A DNA stretch of 64,000 nucleotides from assembly GCA_030062745.1 (NCBI GenBank), contig CP099843.1, positions 15,293,997-15,357,996 of the forward strand, in the 5' to 3' direction. Below are positions 36,136 through 49,500 of this stretch, one piece after another (within the stretch, counting starts at the first letter, position 1; each line of letters opens with the position of its first letter). Position numbers and translations under genes: made by a program. Origin of the DNA: Capitulum mitella. Lineage: Eukaryota; Arthropoda; Thecostraca; Pollicipedomorpha; Pollicipedidae. Under the pieces are notes generated by a model that was not told the DNA's origin, did no database searches, and saw only the letters and a program-made list of their open reading frames with translations.

Positions 36136-38040
36136 CCAGCCATCGCCACCGACCCGCCGCATAGCCCTATGCGTGCGTAATCCTGCGTTGCGGAACAAAC
36201 CGTGAACAGGCTCCTCTAGAATCGATCTAGAGGAAGACGGACATCAGTGACGCCGATGCATTCTCTTGGGCACCGGTTGGTGACAGAACCCAGGGACCCG
36301 TCGGTGATGAGTGCTCGCTGTGTTCGTTGCAAAGGCCAAGAGGCAGAGGACGTCGAAGGGGGCCAGTAATGACACTTGACACTCGGGCGAGATCGTTTTG
36401 AGCGTGGAGTGACGGATCCAGCAGATCATCAAGGAGAACAAGCCGCAGATGCAGCCGCAGCAGCTCATCCAGCGCAGGGCGACCGGCGATCTCCGCTCCG
36501 CGGTGTGTGACGTCATCAGTCGAGCCGTCTGGCCGGCTGGGATCTGCGCGTCCCCTGAGCCGTGTTCAGGAACTGACTTTGTCATTTACCAAACTGCCTC
36601 ATTGCTTCAGAACATCAGTAGGGAGCAAAGTTAGTGTTTAAGACAGAAGTAAACGGAAATACGACCTTGCTGCAAAACACAGTTTAGTAAGTAAATGGTG
36701 ACCTTGCAAGTGATGTTCGTCAGTTCATGAACGCGGTTCTGATGGCCTGGCCGAGGTGCGGCGGGTTGGGCCCCACCGGCTGCAGTGCAAATGTGTACGC
36801 ACCGAACCGAGATCAATCCGTCAGAGGATCTATGAGGATAGGTCAAGGGTGTGACCTGATATCTCTTTATGGGTGCGCATGCACCCACATACCAGATATG
36901 TGCACCCATAAACATGGTCTGTGCTTCCACAAACAAAAAAAAACAGTTTTTAATCCAAAAGAAAAATTTCCTCTTTCGTAACACAAAAACGATCTATATA
37001 TATAAAGAAAGCAGGTATGCATATATGTGTGGGAATCCACTACATGATTAAAATAAAACGCAATACAGAATGTAGCCTTAGGCGCACCCAAAGGACACCA
37101 AGTGTAGTTATGTTCCAAAATTTTGCGGGTTTTTTATTTCCTAAAATTAAAAATCCCAAATTTTCGGTACCCGAAAATAAAGCGCACGAAATCCGAGGAG
37201 CCTTTGGTTTCACGCGGCTTAGCGTTCCAGGGCCCCTCCCGCACAACAATCCTGGCGCCCGAATGCACCCTCAGAGAATTTTGGAAATGCCACCTCTGGG
37301 AAGGATTGCACTCGCAAGGTAAGCGAGATTTCGACGCTCTGTGCAACACGGAATGTCCTCCCCAGACTATTGCTGCTCTGTTCAAAGTCGCTTCGGAGAA
37401 AAAGAAGGACAAAATACATACAAGTTTCACGCGTTACTGCCACGTATGTTGTTAACCTGACCGACACCCCAACAACGTCCTCATCGACTCATTCTGAGAC
37501 ACTATGTTTGGCTAAAGCAAGCGTGATTTCACTGGATCTGTGCGTTGCAGTGGGTGCATATTATTTACGCCATGATATCAGAAGTTTGGGTTTGTTTTGC
37601 TGTCGGGTATGGGGAGCGGTGTGTGCCGATCAACACCATAGTTTTTTTTTTGTTCCCTCCGTTTATTTGCTGCTCTGTGTTCTTCTTTTTCTTCCCTAAG
37701 GAGTATTCAAGTGGTCGGTGTCTGATCTGGTCATATGCGGCTGGTTGCCAATTTTCATTTCTCTTGCTGGGTCATTGTCTTAGTGCGGCGGGCCTCCCGG
37801 TCTCCTGGCCAAAGTTCTCTCCTAGGCCTCCGTGCTCTTATTACGTCAGAGGAATATTTCCAATTGCGCTTGTCTCATAATGATGACCAACAGAACCACG
37901 CATGAGTGCCTCAAGCAATCTTGATAAGATGCCTCATGCCCTTGCGCTATGCAAGTCGTAGGGTAGGAGTAGCTTACACTCACGGAATAATGGATGCCTT
38001 TGCGTGGGGAGAACATAAGTGACATAAATCTATGTGCTCT
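36136..38040. other. Non-coding or unassigned DNA with one exon-like stretch
   Basis: Around 36422-36634 the plus strand stays open after an AG, reading QIIKENKPQMQPQQLIQRR with third positions rich in G and C. The opposite strand is equally open, so no gene can be assigned. TGACGTCA occurs at 36508-36515. The remainder (36640-38040) shows no supportable gene. The GGTGCGCATGCACCC palindrome near 36870 is a small inverted repeat. Confidence 0.35.
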
Positions 38041-39294
38041 TTAACCCTGTTCCCGGAGGGCTACAAGATATGGCCGATTCCCGGCTGGGGGGAGGCGGAT
38101 TCCCCCCCCCCCTGAGATCTCGAGAACTACTCATCCTTGTTGGATGAGTAGTTCTCGCAACAAACGGCAATCGATTTGCCATGACGTAAACTACACTTTT
38201 TTTAAAAAAAGAACATTTCAAAATTCTGAAAGGGGTGGATACAGGGGCAAAAATATCAAAATGGGGGTACTTTTGGACTTCTTAGAACTCTGTTGTTTAT
38301 TGGCCGATTTCGATGAAATTGGCATGAATCGAGAGATTATGAATAGGGCTTTCACCACTGGTACACACATTTGAAATTTTAAGAAAGTCATAGGTGTTCA
38401 CAGGGTGTGGAAAATGGGAGGATTAGTTTTTCAACAGCTGAATGAACAAAAAAAGTAAAAGCGCTCTATTGGCTTCTGTTAGTCATGTTATGCTGAAGAA
38501 GTACAAATCGTATTACAATGTTTGTATAATGTTGGCATAGGCGGTGCCAGGGACACGAAAAAGGGGGAAATGTCATGGTCGCGTGCTCTTCAGATCAGCT
38601 TGTAACCTTTGACTTTAAATGACCTCCAGTGGCCTTGGAATCACTTAAAATGTTCTCATATGCATTTAATATTACCTGTAAACGTTTTCAGTCATTTGAA
38701 TTCACTCTATTTCAAAAATTTCATTTTACGGCTATTATGATATAGGGTAAGCGCACTGACGTTTTAGGTCATAGCTCCGTGACCCGATCTAATATCAAGC
38801 TGAAACTTGATACATAAGTAGAGGGCACCCTTCTACGTCATGCATATTCCGGGTTTGGCACTTGAAAAAATAGTGCCAAAATTATTACTTTAAAGGCAAA
38901 TTTTTGCTTTTGACCTTGACCTGACCTTGTTAAAGTTATCTCAGACAAATTGTAAAATTAGATTTAAAAAGATGTGTTTACACGTCTGCCCAACTATTTT
39001 GCTATACATCCATATAAAATTTCAAGTTCTATCTTAAAAAAACGCTATTTTTGGCAGTCATTTTCCTTTTATCCTCAAGAAGACCAAAAATGGACTGAGG
39101 TGCCTCCCAAAAATGTTGCCTGGCTCCACTCCTGAGCAAATAAAATTACGAAATTTCGTCACAGAACGTAGAAAGAATAGCTGGGGAAAGCCACCAAGTT
39201 GTGCGAAGCTGTGTCAAAAACCCTGGAATTGGCGACCAAAAAACTCGAGGGGGCGGGTCCAGCCCCCCCCCCCCGATGTCGGGAATAGGGTTAA
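38041..39294 (+). mobile_element. piggyBac-like MITE, copy A (complete, 1254 bp with TTAA flanks)
   Basis: The element starts TTAA-CCCTGTTCCCGG and ends CGGGAATAGGG-TTAA. This matches the piggyBac superfamily's TTAA target and CCCT...AGGG termini. Subterminal G/C tracts (GGCTGGGGGGAGG near the left, CCAGCCCCCCC near the right) give the ends further complementarity. The interior is AT-rich with several TGACCT-type words and has no coding capacity. A 15-bp hairpin at 38122-38156 is absent from copy B. Transposition would need a transposase encoded elsewhere. Confidence 0.85.
38122..38156. repeat. Perfect 15-bp hairpin inside MITE copy A
   Basis: GAGAACTACTCATCC (38122-38136) and its exact reverse complement (38142-38156) flank the 5-base loop TTGTT. 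In copy B the corresponding sequence reads GAGAACTACACATCC and continues directly, without the second arm. The second arm is therefore a later gain in copy A. Confidence 0.85.
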
Positions 39295-41828
39295 ACTGCA
39301 GAAGCCTAGGTTATGTGAAAAAAATGTTTTTATTAAGCTATGGCAACATCTTCATGTAACTCTGCTTTAAGATAATCACTGTGGGACGGGAAATATACAT
39401 TTTTCAACAGCTGGGACCGATGAATCGTAGCGTTCACTGTGACTGAGAATGACCAAAATGGAGACCGATCGAGAATCATATTATTGCAAGGATGTCAATT
39501 TATCATTTTGAAATGACCGCCGTCAACATTTATTCATCAAATATTGACTCACCGTAATTTTTCCATGGTATTTTCGAATATGATATGAAAAGTGAAGGGC
39601 TGCTTTTGGCTATTTCAGGCAAACGGAGTATGCTTCCAGGGAAAAATATGTCTTCAGCTACAAGAACGACAAAAACCCTGGTGCCGTAAAATAATCAAGG
39701 TGATGAATCGAATGTCTTAAGTAAACATAGACATGCAGAGAGGGAAATAGCAATCAGAGGAGGTACACATGGGGAACTCGGAACCCGAAAGTCACACAAG
39801 CAAGGTCGAATTTGCTCCTGATAATATTTGAGCTGAGATCCCAAGCAGAAAAACATACAGGTCATACCATTCCAAGGCTACTTTGCAGTAGCATGCCTTA
39901 AATCAGGAGAAAGAAAAAGACTTGTATGTCTAATATATCGTCCCCGCGTAATGAATAATACGGAGAGTTCGCGAAGGTAACTGTTATTGACTATCTCCTA
40001 ATTTACGCTTGGCCAGTGCACTCACTGGAATGCCTTTAAACATGCTTCAAAGTAATTTTCTGTGGGAAACACAGCCCATGATTGTAATTCTCTTTCCCAC
40101 GAAGCACTGATCAGTGCGCTGGGATGATGTCCGGACACGGGCAGAATAGTTCTTTGCAAACGTGAGGCCAACTTGAAGATTCGACGGGGCTTTTTCTTCA
40201 GCTCGACGACATAGCAGGCTTCTGAATTGCCGAGTATACCTGTCAGGTGTGTAATTGTTGCCATCAGGTGTCGAGAGGATTCCATGAAACGACCGCGCGT
40301 CTAAGTGAACGTCGGTTTTCATGGCAACTTGGTGAGTCGGGACTGACGACCAGTTCGTGAACCGACTAACGTTCATTGTTCAAAGTTGAACAGGTTCTTG
40401 AAATAGTCGCCTTGAGTGCCGTGTGTGTCGTATGAACAACAAAAGAACTCACAATGGCATTAAGCTTAATAATTTCCTCTGAAGGATTTAGATGATGATA
40501 TGCGTTATGCCGCTCTTTCAGTCTACTTTTCCACTTAGTTCCAAACCAATTGGATCAGAAACCTATTGCGGGATGGGCCCACCAGCCTTGGGCCCCTGGG
40601 TATCGCCGAGTCCTGGTAATAGATACGATACATCTTGTGTGTGTTGATGGGCAGATAACGCCAGTGTTAATGATCGGAGGAAAGAACTTAACGGATAACC
40701 TTTTGATATTCATTACTTCTTAGATTCTATTTTTCATCACTAGGATCACGTGACTCAGCAAGGATTTATTTTTTGGCGAAATGTTTCAGTGAATAGGAGT
40801 GACCATGTTGGGCTGCGCCAACATACGTTTGACACTTGGTGGCTCCGTAAAAGTCATTATGCGCGACAAAGTGGTGCATGGATGTCTTGTTTTTTGCAAA
40901 CTTCTTTCACCGACACAAATGCAGGTTTATTTAAAAAGCTTATGTATATTTTTTGGATGCTGTTAACGACTGCCTGCACGTATAGATGCTACTGAATGTG
41001 TTATACCAACTTGCGTGAAGTTTCCTTTTTGAACTAAAATGCGAAGCTTTTGAATATGTTGTCCTACAAGAAATGGCCGCGTCGCAGAGAAAATGGATGC
41101 TCGTGTCCCCAAAATGTGACGGCATTTAACACGAAATGTTTGCTTGGAAACAGGTACCAAGAGCTTTGACGCCCAAGTTTTGATCCATGGCGGAGCTCTT
41201 GTCTTACGATGGTAAAATGAATACAACAACCCTTGTAACGTCGATATTTTTACTGTTTCTTAATCACCTTGGCTAAAGCTAGCCTGGCATTTATAACCCT
41301 TATAGCTCTATGAAAAACACTTCTCATTTCAGTGGTTTAAGCAACCGTGGATGTACCTCCATATATCAACCTCCATATATCAAAATGTGTTCTATCAAAT
41401 CCATCGCCACACATTCACGAATCTTCCGGCTTACGAAACCAGCGACACAAAGTTCGACTCACAAGCGGCCTTTTTGATCGTGCTACCTTTTGTCCCAATC
41501 TCCGCCGTCCCGGAATTTTCGGGCAACCGGAAAATCTGCCGCGCGCCTCTGCCTCTGGGTAGACCGGCCGAGTCGGGGGCACGCACCTCTTCCATCCATC
41601 ACGGTGATCCTCGGCCCGCCCCGGCAAGGGAGGCCAGTAATGCTCGGGCGGTGTACGCCCGCCTGCCGCGACCCGCGAGGTTTGACGTTATTAGTCAACG
41701 CGCATCCTCGGGCTGCCCTCATACGGCGCAGGTCCAAAGCCTGCTCCAAACTAAAGCCAGACATGCGCCTGATGCTCAGCGAGACAGGTTTCTTTGTGTA
41801 CAAAGCTTGATATGTATATATAGATATA

Positions 41829-41829
<1 letters not shown>

Positions 41830-41875
<46 letters not shown>
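41830..41875. repeat. (TA)n microsatellite
   Basis: A near-pure TA run of about 45 bases, with a few imperfect copies upstream. Open frames across it yield Ile/Tyr runs only. Confidence 0.9.
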
Positions 41876-41878
<3 letters not shown>

Positions 41879-43695
41879 AATGTGAGTCTCTCCAATGTGT
41901 TTGAACCCGTAAAACAAACTCAAACAACCTTAACCGTGCATCGATACCATTTCAAGGTCAACCAAGGCCAATGACCTTGATAAATCTTACACGAGCTATG
42001 GTGTCCATGGATTTATTTAATTTTTTTTTTGTATGGCTCTGATTCCGAATTTCACATTTATTTACATGAATGCAGTGTTGTAACTGGTGGTGTGCACATT
42101 CCGACTTACGGATGCAAGAAAGGACGTCATTACTAAAAAGCCAACGCCCTCCAGGAGACATGAAAGAATTTTCCAATGTGTGGATGGTCTAGACAGATAG
42201 ATGTGGGGAAAATATGTCAGATATTCGGAATCATTGCCCCCAGAAAATTAAATCCATGGCCATCACAGCTCCTCTAAGATCAGTCAAAGTTCGTGAACTC
42301 AGCTGACCTTCAAATAATATCCATGCACGATTAAGATTGTCTCCGTTGGCTTTGTGGTCCAAGAACATCGGGCAGACTCACCTTCGTTACAAAGTGGAGA
42401 AAAGGTACTTCAAATCTGGATGGCAACGAATCGATTGGTGATGAGGTGTCATGACCTTTAACCCTTAGACTCTTAGGTCAAACAATCTAAGGTTTAGTTG
42501 ATGTGTAGCTCACAAACAGGGCAGTGCGACACCAAATTGTAGCATAATAAGATAAAAGAAAGGTACAGAATCACCCAACGTTTCTCAGATAGCCTTAGAG
42601 CACACTTATTAAGCGCCATTTGGCATTACCTAAGTTAAGATATCAAAAGAAGTTGGAATTAGCCCAGAAATGTTTTTTGCAACACTTATTGCAGATGCTA
42701 TGGCACCTACTGTGATACGTTTTCGCAAATATCAAGGGTGGGACAAAGCATGGTCATAAGTGAAAATGTTAAATTGCACCTAGTAAGATGAAATGTCATC
42801 GTTAGGTCAACGAAACAAAATGACCTATTTATGAAAACTGTGACATTTTTGCACCCGGTTGCGCTAACCGCACCTTTCTTTTGCGACCTGTTGGAATGGA
42901 CATTTGAATCATGCAATATCTGTAAAAATCATTGACCTTTCACGACCTGTAACTTTGATTTCATAGGCCACCCTGGGCTAAGAATTTGTGGCTACCCATT
43001 GTTTCATAAGTACTACGAGGCTAGCAAATTTCTTCAAAATCGAAAGGGGCCGTGGCAAATGTTGTGCAGTTTGACATGGAATGACCCCAATGTCACACGA
43101 CGGTTGAATCTCGCTTGCTGGACGTTGCAGTCTCCAGGGCTGTTTGCATGGGCGGCTGGTAGCTTGCACCTGCACGATCTTGACTTTTTCACAGATTGGC
43201 TGGCAGTCCAGGAACTCAGCTCCTGAAACACCGGGACTGTGTTTTGTGGACTCCCATCCAAACCATGACACAGTCAAGATCGCGCCCCTTGAGTGATAGC
43301 CCAGTCCTTGTCAAATAATACTCCATAATCGAACAATATCGGATCCCAACGGGTCTAAAGGGAACCCGAGCTGATCACCAAGCACCTGTGCGCTTGGTGC
43401 TAGCGGCAGACCGCCCGCACAGACAGCACTGGAGACTGGAACTACCAGCAGACGACTTCCAGCGTCCATGTAACAGTGGTGAACGCCGACCAAAATGGAC
43501 GAAATTTAGCACAAGCCATTCTTTCGATGAGTCCAACAAAAGAATAGAAAATTCTTTCGAAAAATGTCAGTATGTATGTGCATATATGTTTATATATATA
43601 GTATAAAATATAGCATAGTATTTTGTGTTCTGCACTTTACAGGAATCCCATTCTGAATATCCAAATTTATTTAGTGTATGTTTATCCATTTCGAG

Positions 43696-43870
43696 TTTGT
43701 TAGCTCAGTAGCTGGAGATGCAGACGCGGTGGGTGGATGCGTAAATCCGCTTTGTGAAGCGTGTTCGCGGCTCAGCATTAATGAGAAAAGCTGCTGTTGG
43801 CCGCCTGTCAATGGCGGATCCGTGGCCTGGCCCAGCGAAGACCCACAATAAATGACGAAACCCAGCTGAA
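43696..43870 (+). repeat. tRNA-like SINE candidate
   Basis: An A-box-like TTAGCTCAGTAGCTGG (43700-43715) and a B-box-like GTGTTCGCGGCTC (43761-43773) are spaced like a tRNA-type promoter. The body contains AATAAA near 43848 but no clear terminal repeat. A cloverleaf cannot be drawn convincingly, so a SINE remnant is preferred over a tRNA gene. Confidence 0.35.
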
Positions 43871-44585
43871 AGTCGGAGTGTTTGTGACAGGGTGATGCTC
43901 CAGATACGACAGATATCTCACCGGGCGTGGACCACTGTTTTCTGGCATTTAGTTTTACATGGTTTATCCAAACGCATAACCGTTATTTTCCCTTTTTGTG
44001 AGGGTAGCGAATGAGTTTTCTTCACATACTCACGTCTATAAATCACAACCTGGCATGCTCATGGACAAGACGTCTTCCGCTGATGAGAGGATAAGACGCC
44101 GCAGGCAGTCCACTGCGGGCTAGTTTGGGACGATGGCGAATGGGCGGATGGGACGGTGGCCTATTGGTCCCCCACCTCAGGCTACGCGCCTGGTGCCAAC
44201 AGAAGCAGCTTACATGGCTTGCTGAGCTGTTCGGATTACGGCGGCGGAGATCCTGCTCCGCCGTGATCAGGCGTGCTGCTCCCGGCTCAGGAAAATCGCC
44301 TGCGTTTGCATACGAACTCGCGTGGCGGCGTCGTCGTTTGCAAACAATATCTTTTAAAGACATTACGATTCCACCATACGTAGTTATTCGGCAAATTTGT
44401 CACGAGGTACGATTCCTTCAGTCATGGGTCTAATGTGTTAAAAATAAAAATGCTCCCTTCCCTGCCTTCAAAACGAACAATACTATTTCAGCTTTCTCTC
44501 AGGACGAAGTCTTCTTTTGAGCTGTACAGCTGGTAGTTGCAAGAGATATGTCCCTGTATAGCTATACAGCCTGCAGATGTACAGC

Positions 44586-44621
44586 ATTCCAAAGACCTGC
44601 AGACCTGCAGGTCTTTGGAAT
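44586..44621. repeat. 16-bp palindrome with 4-base loop
   Basis: ATTCCAAAGACCTGCA (44586-44601) is followed by GACC and then by its exact reverse complement (44606-44621). ACAGCA (44581-44586) and TGCTGT (44625-44630) partly extend the pairing. It is similar in style to the hairpins at 38122 and 51405. Confidence 0.85.
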
Positions 44622-46434
44622 ATGTGCTGTGCCAAAGGTCGTAGGTGACAAGTGTTTTCCATACGCCAGTCAAACAGAATGATTCTCTGTAGAAATAAAG
44701 GCCCTGTAACATTTTGCATATCTGGGGCGATAACTTTGAAGTTCTACTTGCCACGTGGGCGAGTAGGCACCATAAGCGCCGGATAAATGGGTTACAACTG
44801 AACCCAGCTTTTTCGCTAATGGCGTGATATCTACCAGTATCCCGGCTGGGAGCTAAACGTTGCACGTAATTACATATAGGAGCCGCTGTTGTTCTATGAA
44901 ACTGAGGTGCAGCAGCTATATGTCCACTGTCTGAATGTTTCATTGTTGAATTACTACTAAGTAAATAATTTTTTCACCGGTTCCAAGGGAATATGTTCGT
45001 GCAAACTTTTCCTAGTCGGATACCCCATGGCGTTTTATGCATTTCACTACTTCAGTCTTATATAGTCGACTTGCACTATTACTACTAGTCCTTGCATACC
45101 ATTTGCAGTCTTTCTCCATTTAGCATCGACGAGGTCAAAGTAAGAATAGGTACTGATTTCGAGATCCATATTAGTTCGCAATAGCAATTTATAATTCTAA
45201 AAGCAAGTAGGGCCAAAAATTCACGAGTGTCTTGTGAGGCTGAATTTACTGCGAACTTTTGTCTGTGTAACGGAGCGCTCTGCAGATAAATTTGCTCCCT
45301 TGAATCTGTTGCGCTGTGAGAACTTGTGCATTTAATCTCAGCCTTCGGCAGACCAAGCTTAGATAGGACGTAGTAAAACAATCACTTGGGTTGGACGAAA
45401 AGTAAAACAATCACTCTGCTTGGCATCGGGGGCCGTCTGGACGCGATTCGATAGTCAACAACGAAGGAACACGACCTCCGACATGAATAGCGCCATTCCT
45501 CACTGTCCAGCCTATTAATGCATCCTGGACACCATTTTGTGCACGACAGTGGCATATTTCGTGGTCTGGAAACATCGGGAAACTTTCCTAATTATTCCAG
45601 TTTACATTACAACTACTCGACAAGGCAACACCAAACAAACGTCATACAGAACTCCGATGCTTGGGAACTTTCTACATTACATTCGTTTTGCATTCGGAGC
45701 ACGGGGCAGCGGTGGCTGGACCTGCAGATAATGAGCGACATCGGCCGACCGATCTCAGCCCGAAGGGGAAAAGTCAAACATCTGGAGACCGACCAATATG
45801 GCTGGGTTATCAACTGTGCTCCACGTTGTCATCCACCGCATCAGTTTGAACAGATATTGTAGATGCCTCAACAGTGTACCGTAATAATCCTTTGACGCAG
45901 TCAGGAATATTGTTGGCCTTTAAGCCGAGCCTTTTAGACTGTTTAACCGCCGAACAAGCTATTTTGTCTTCCTGTGTCTGTATAATATTCACGATAATGG
46001 AAAATTTTTTGCATAAAATCACGTCCAAGCTTTTAACCATGAACGGTTTTCCATTTTGTCAAGAAATTACATCACTTAAAACTTTCGGTGCAGTGCAACG
46101 CAACGCGTGGTCTGAAATATGTAGGATGCTCAGGGCACGTTTGCATATGGCTATTGTCCGATTGCATGCTAATGCTAAGCTAATAACGGCCCTGTTTTTT
46201 AAGCCAGCCGCAAAAACATATGGGACAAATCAGCTCAGGATTCTCCTACAGTACTACCATGCCTTCCATCATAATCCTGTGAACTAGGGAAATTCGTTTC
46301 ATCCTAGGAACAAATCCTAAAACAAGCTCTCACTCCATGTGCTATAAGGACCACAAAGACCAAGCGGACAAAATGTGTGAATGCAGCTGTTAGCCTTTGA
46401 GGCTTTGGTTCTACCTGTCCGAGTTGATTTGTTT

Positions 46435-46515
46435 ACACAGAGGTCGAACCCCGGCCTGTGGTGGCCTGTGGGATGCGACGGTCTTCTACGACTGGGCTAA
46501 AGTGCTGTCCGGGAA
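46435..46515 (-). repeat. tRNA-like SINE head candidate
   Basis: On the minus strand an A-box-like TAGCCCAGTCGTAGAAGACC (near 46480-46500) is followed by a B-box-like GGGGTTCGACCTC (near 46441-46453). The spacing fits a Pol III internal promoter. A similar GGGTTCGACCTCTG word, without an A box, occurs on the minus strand near 7690. Folding does not give a convincing tRNA. Confidence 0.35.
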
Positions 46516-49500
46516 AATATGAGCGAATTCCAAATTTGCGTCATTGTATTTATAGTCCATGGGTCCAATATACCAGGTATACTTATCACATGTGCTTGAC
46601 CCATGACCTAGGTTTAGGATGTCACAATGAAATCTACGCATCGCAGGTAATTCAGTGTTTATTAAATCCAGTGTTGGCCGCCACGAAATGAATTTGGCAG
46701 CAGGCATTAAATTGGTCTTTATTCATACGGATGAGATGAGATGCAAGCTAATCGCCATCTACGTTGTTCCGTTAACCCAAGACGAATGATCATGTTGGCA
46801 AACCTATGCGGTTAGCACGATCTGCGAGGACACAGTGTGTGGTAGTCTAAACCTCGCACGTATGCTTTATTTAAGGCGAGGATCTTGAACAAAGACTGCA
46901 TCGCTTACTGTTGATCTGATTTCACGTATTTTTGTTTGTCGCTTTCAGGACAATGAGGCTGTTTGCTGTTTTCAGGGCCTATTGACTGCGACCAGACGGT
47001 CTCCCGATTCTCATGCAATAATCCGGATATAAGGCGCCTTGGTTTACGTACCTAAAAGAGCACGCCACTTTCGTTGCAAAGCCTTGTCCCCGCAAGACTG
47101 GTGAATTCAGCGATATACCTTGAAGCCGGAGCAATATTTGGGTATCGTGGAGACGGCCGCGTTCCTCACCTGGACTCGAGATTGGTCTGGCCTTCAGCTT
47201 CACGGTTAACTGGCCATTGCCGCCAGACTTGAGCAGAAATTGCTGGGGCGTGGCGAGCCGGGGCTGAGCTCAGCCACCTACTGCAGTCCAGACGATACAG
47301 AGCAGAAGCCGACGGAACAGAATATCCGGCAGTCCCGCTCGCCACAGACCTGGTGAACTGGTGCAGGCGTTTTTACCACGGAACGCGGGTTTGCTTTTTG
47401 TCGCCGGTGCGGATGCGGATCTCGGATTGTCCTTGCGACCTCATTACGCCGCGGACCGATCCTCTGTTATGTAGTTTTACGCTGAGTCGACTACAGCTCG
47501 GTTGCAAGGTCTGCGCCCGATTAAGTTCGCCGGTGCCTGTGTGGTCCGCCATACGCTGGTAAATTTTCGCCGCGTCTAGACTGATGCGTGCCATTTCCTT
47601 GGCGCCGCGCCTTCGTAAGTACATGGATGAGCAACTGCAGCTATCCTGCCGTATCTCTGGCAGCGGTTTTAACGGACGATGGTAATGTGTTACACACTTA
47701 TGTGATTACTTGCCACAATACCAGCTTCGCCCATTTGATATAGCTTATGGCCCGCCATCTGGCGCGAGCTGACGACGAATTGTTATGCAAATTTATGTGA
47801 TTACATTCCGCGGAACTGATCGGAAATCGACGCTAACGAACTGCTGCAGTCTGAGAGATGTTCCATTCAGCACAAGACGTCCAGACAGTGGCACTGTCAG
47901 CACACAGGCCGGCAGCGATGTTAACCCGGCATCGCCTGGAGGGTGTCGAATAGGGCGCCAGTCATTTGTTTGTCGTGAAAAACTTCTGAACTGTTAGAGC
48001 CAGCCCAACCAAACTTTCAGTACCTGTCCGTCAATCCATTTTAGATATTTTAACATCAAAACCGTTCCCAAGCTGCTTCAATTCATGGAGATAGGACGTC
48101 TTAACTGAACCCTTGCATGCATGTTTTCGCCTCTTTGGACTGTGGCACGAACATGCTTCGTTATTTTTGATAATGTTCGCGAATACAGTGCATAGATTAT
48201 TATATGACACGGGTCCCAATAGGATATATAGCTGCCAAAATGCCACATGTCAACAACAATGGCCATGTTAGGCCAGATGCATAATGACAATTGGACTGAT
48301 TTGCATTTTTGGTGATAGAAGTGTTTGCCGCTACCTTCCCCATCGTTCAAGCCACACAAGCAAATTTATATCCGCCTCTTCGCAGGGCTCACCAAATGCA
48401 ACATGAGGTTATGCCAGATCACGTCATAGGTTAATGTCAAAACGAAATGAAATAACGAAAAACGAAACGTGTATTGCCTGCGGAAGATCGTTCAGTAGTT
48501 GCAGAGAGCAGTTGTTGTTCTTAGTCGGAAAATGAAAATACTTATATCCTGGCTTGGTTTGACCTTGGCCCGATAAAGAGCAGACAGGGCAGATTTAATT
48601 ATCACAAGATGTCATTTCATTTCTGTACTTGACGCAGTCAAGAATCCCAGCGAGTTGTTATTGTTTTCGTCAGGAAGAGTAATGGAACGTTATCTGACCT
48701 GACCTTTAATGATCTTGACTGGGTGAAAAGTAGGTAACACAAAACGGATCACCAGAAGATTTCACTTCCGTCCTTTCTGTCATGTGGATCAAAATGGCTG
48801 CAAACAAGTGCCGATGTTTGAGGTGTAAAGTAGGAGCAATATCTCATCTGACCTTGGCCCGACATTTTTGAGTATTTTGGCATGCCTCTGATGCAGAAGA
48901 TCGTGACATTTTGTTTGACACTCATTTGAAGGCTCTAAGACCAGTATTGCCGATGATATGACGTACGAACCGGTGTCAGTTTTTTGTGCGTCCTGCGTGT
49001 GACGTGTGATGGCCTGTGGCGTCATCAGCCACGTGACCAGGGCTTACATAGTATTTTCTGAATCGCAAGACTCAGGGCTATCGAATGGTGGTAGACCCGC
49101 TCAGATTCGACAGTTAGATCCTGAGATAGCAGCGGGCGCCCTGTTTGACAGCCTCAGACGGTCGCGGGTATAAAAACACCCGAGGCGGTACCGGGTTAAG
49201 GGTGTTGGGCACGTGCCGCATTTTAATTTCCAGGCCGATCTCGCACCGACTTCAGCACTCTGGGAAAGTCCTGACGGCGTAAATTTAACCATATAGATCG
49301 GATAATACCATAATTCAGTTGCATAAGGCCAGATGTAGCGTTGTTGGTTTCTGCAGTCCTCTTACGGCCTGACTGATTGCACATCGCATCTGACGAGCTG
49401 ATGATCTGATGTCCACTGTGACGCAACACCATCAATCACTGTTTCTCCACCGCGAGGCTCGGCCACGCTCTCTTCTCAAGCCATGATCTTTTGTGGGTAG

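Noticed and set aside
35842-36198. Minus-strand frame with repeated Gly-Leu-Asp-Arg-Thr-Gly-Arg-Val motifs
   Set aside because: It is produced by a 31-bp minisatellite. The unit is not a multiple of three, so no stable repeated peptide exists.
36244-36634. Exon-like stretch open on both strands (QIIKENKPQMQPQQL on plus; WMSCCGCICGLFSLMICW on minus)
   Set aside because: Both strands look equally plausible, neither matches a family I know, and no matching splice partners were found.
49160-49175. TATA-like box GGGTATAAAAACACC
   Set aside because: There is no CpG island, start codon with a sustained frame, or other promoter element nearby.
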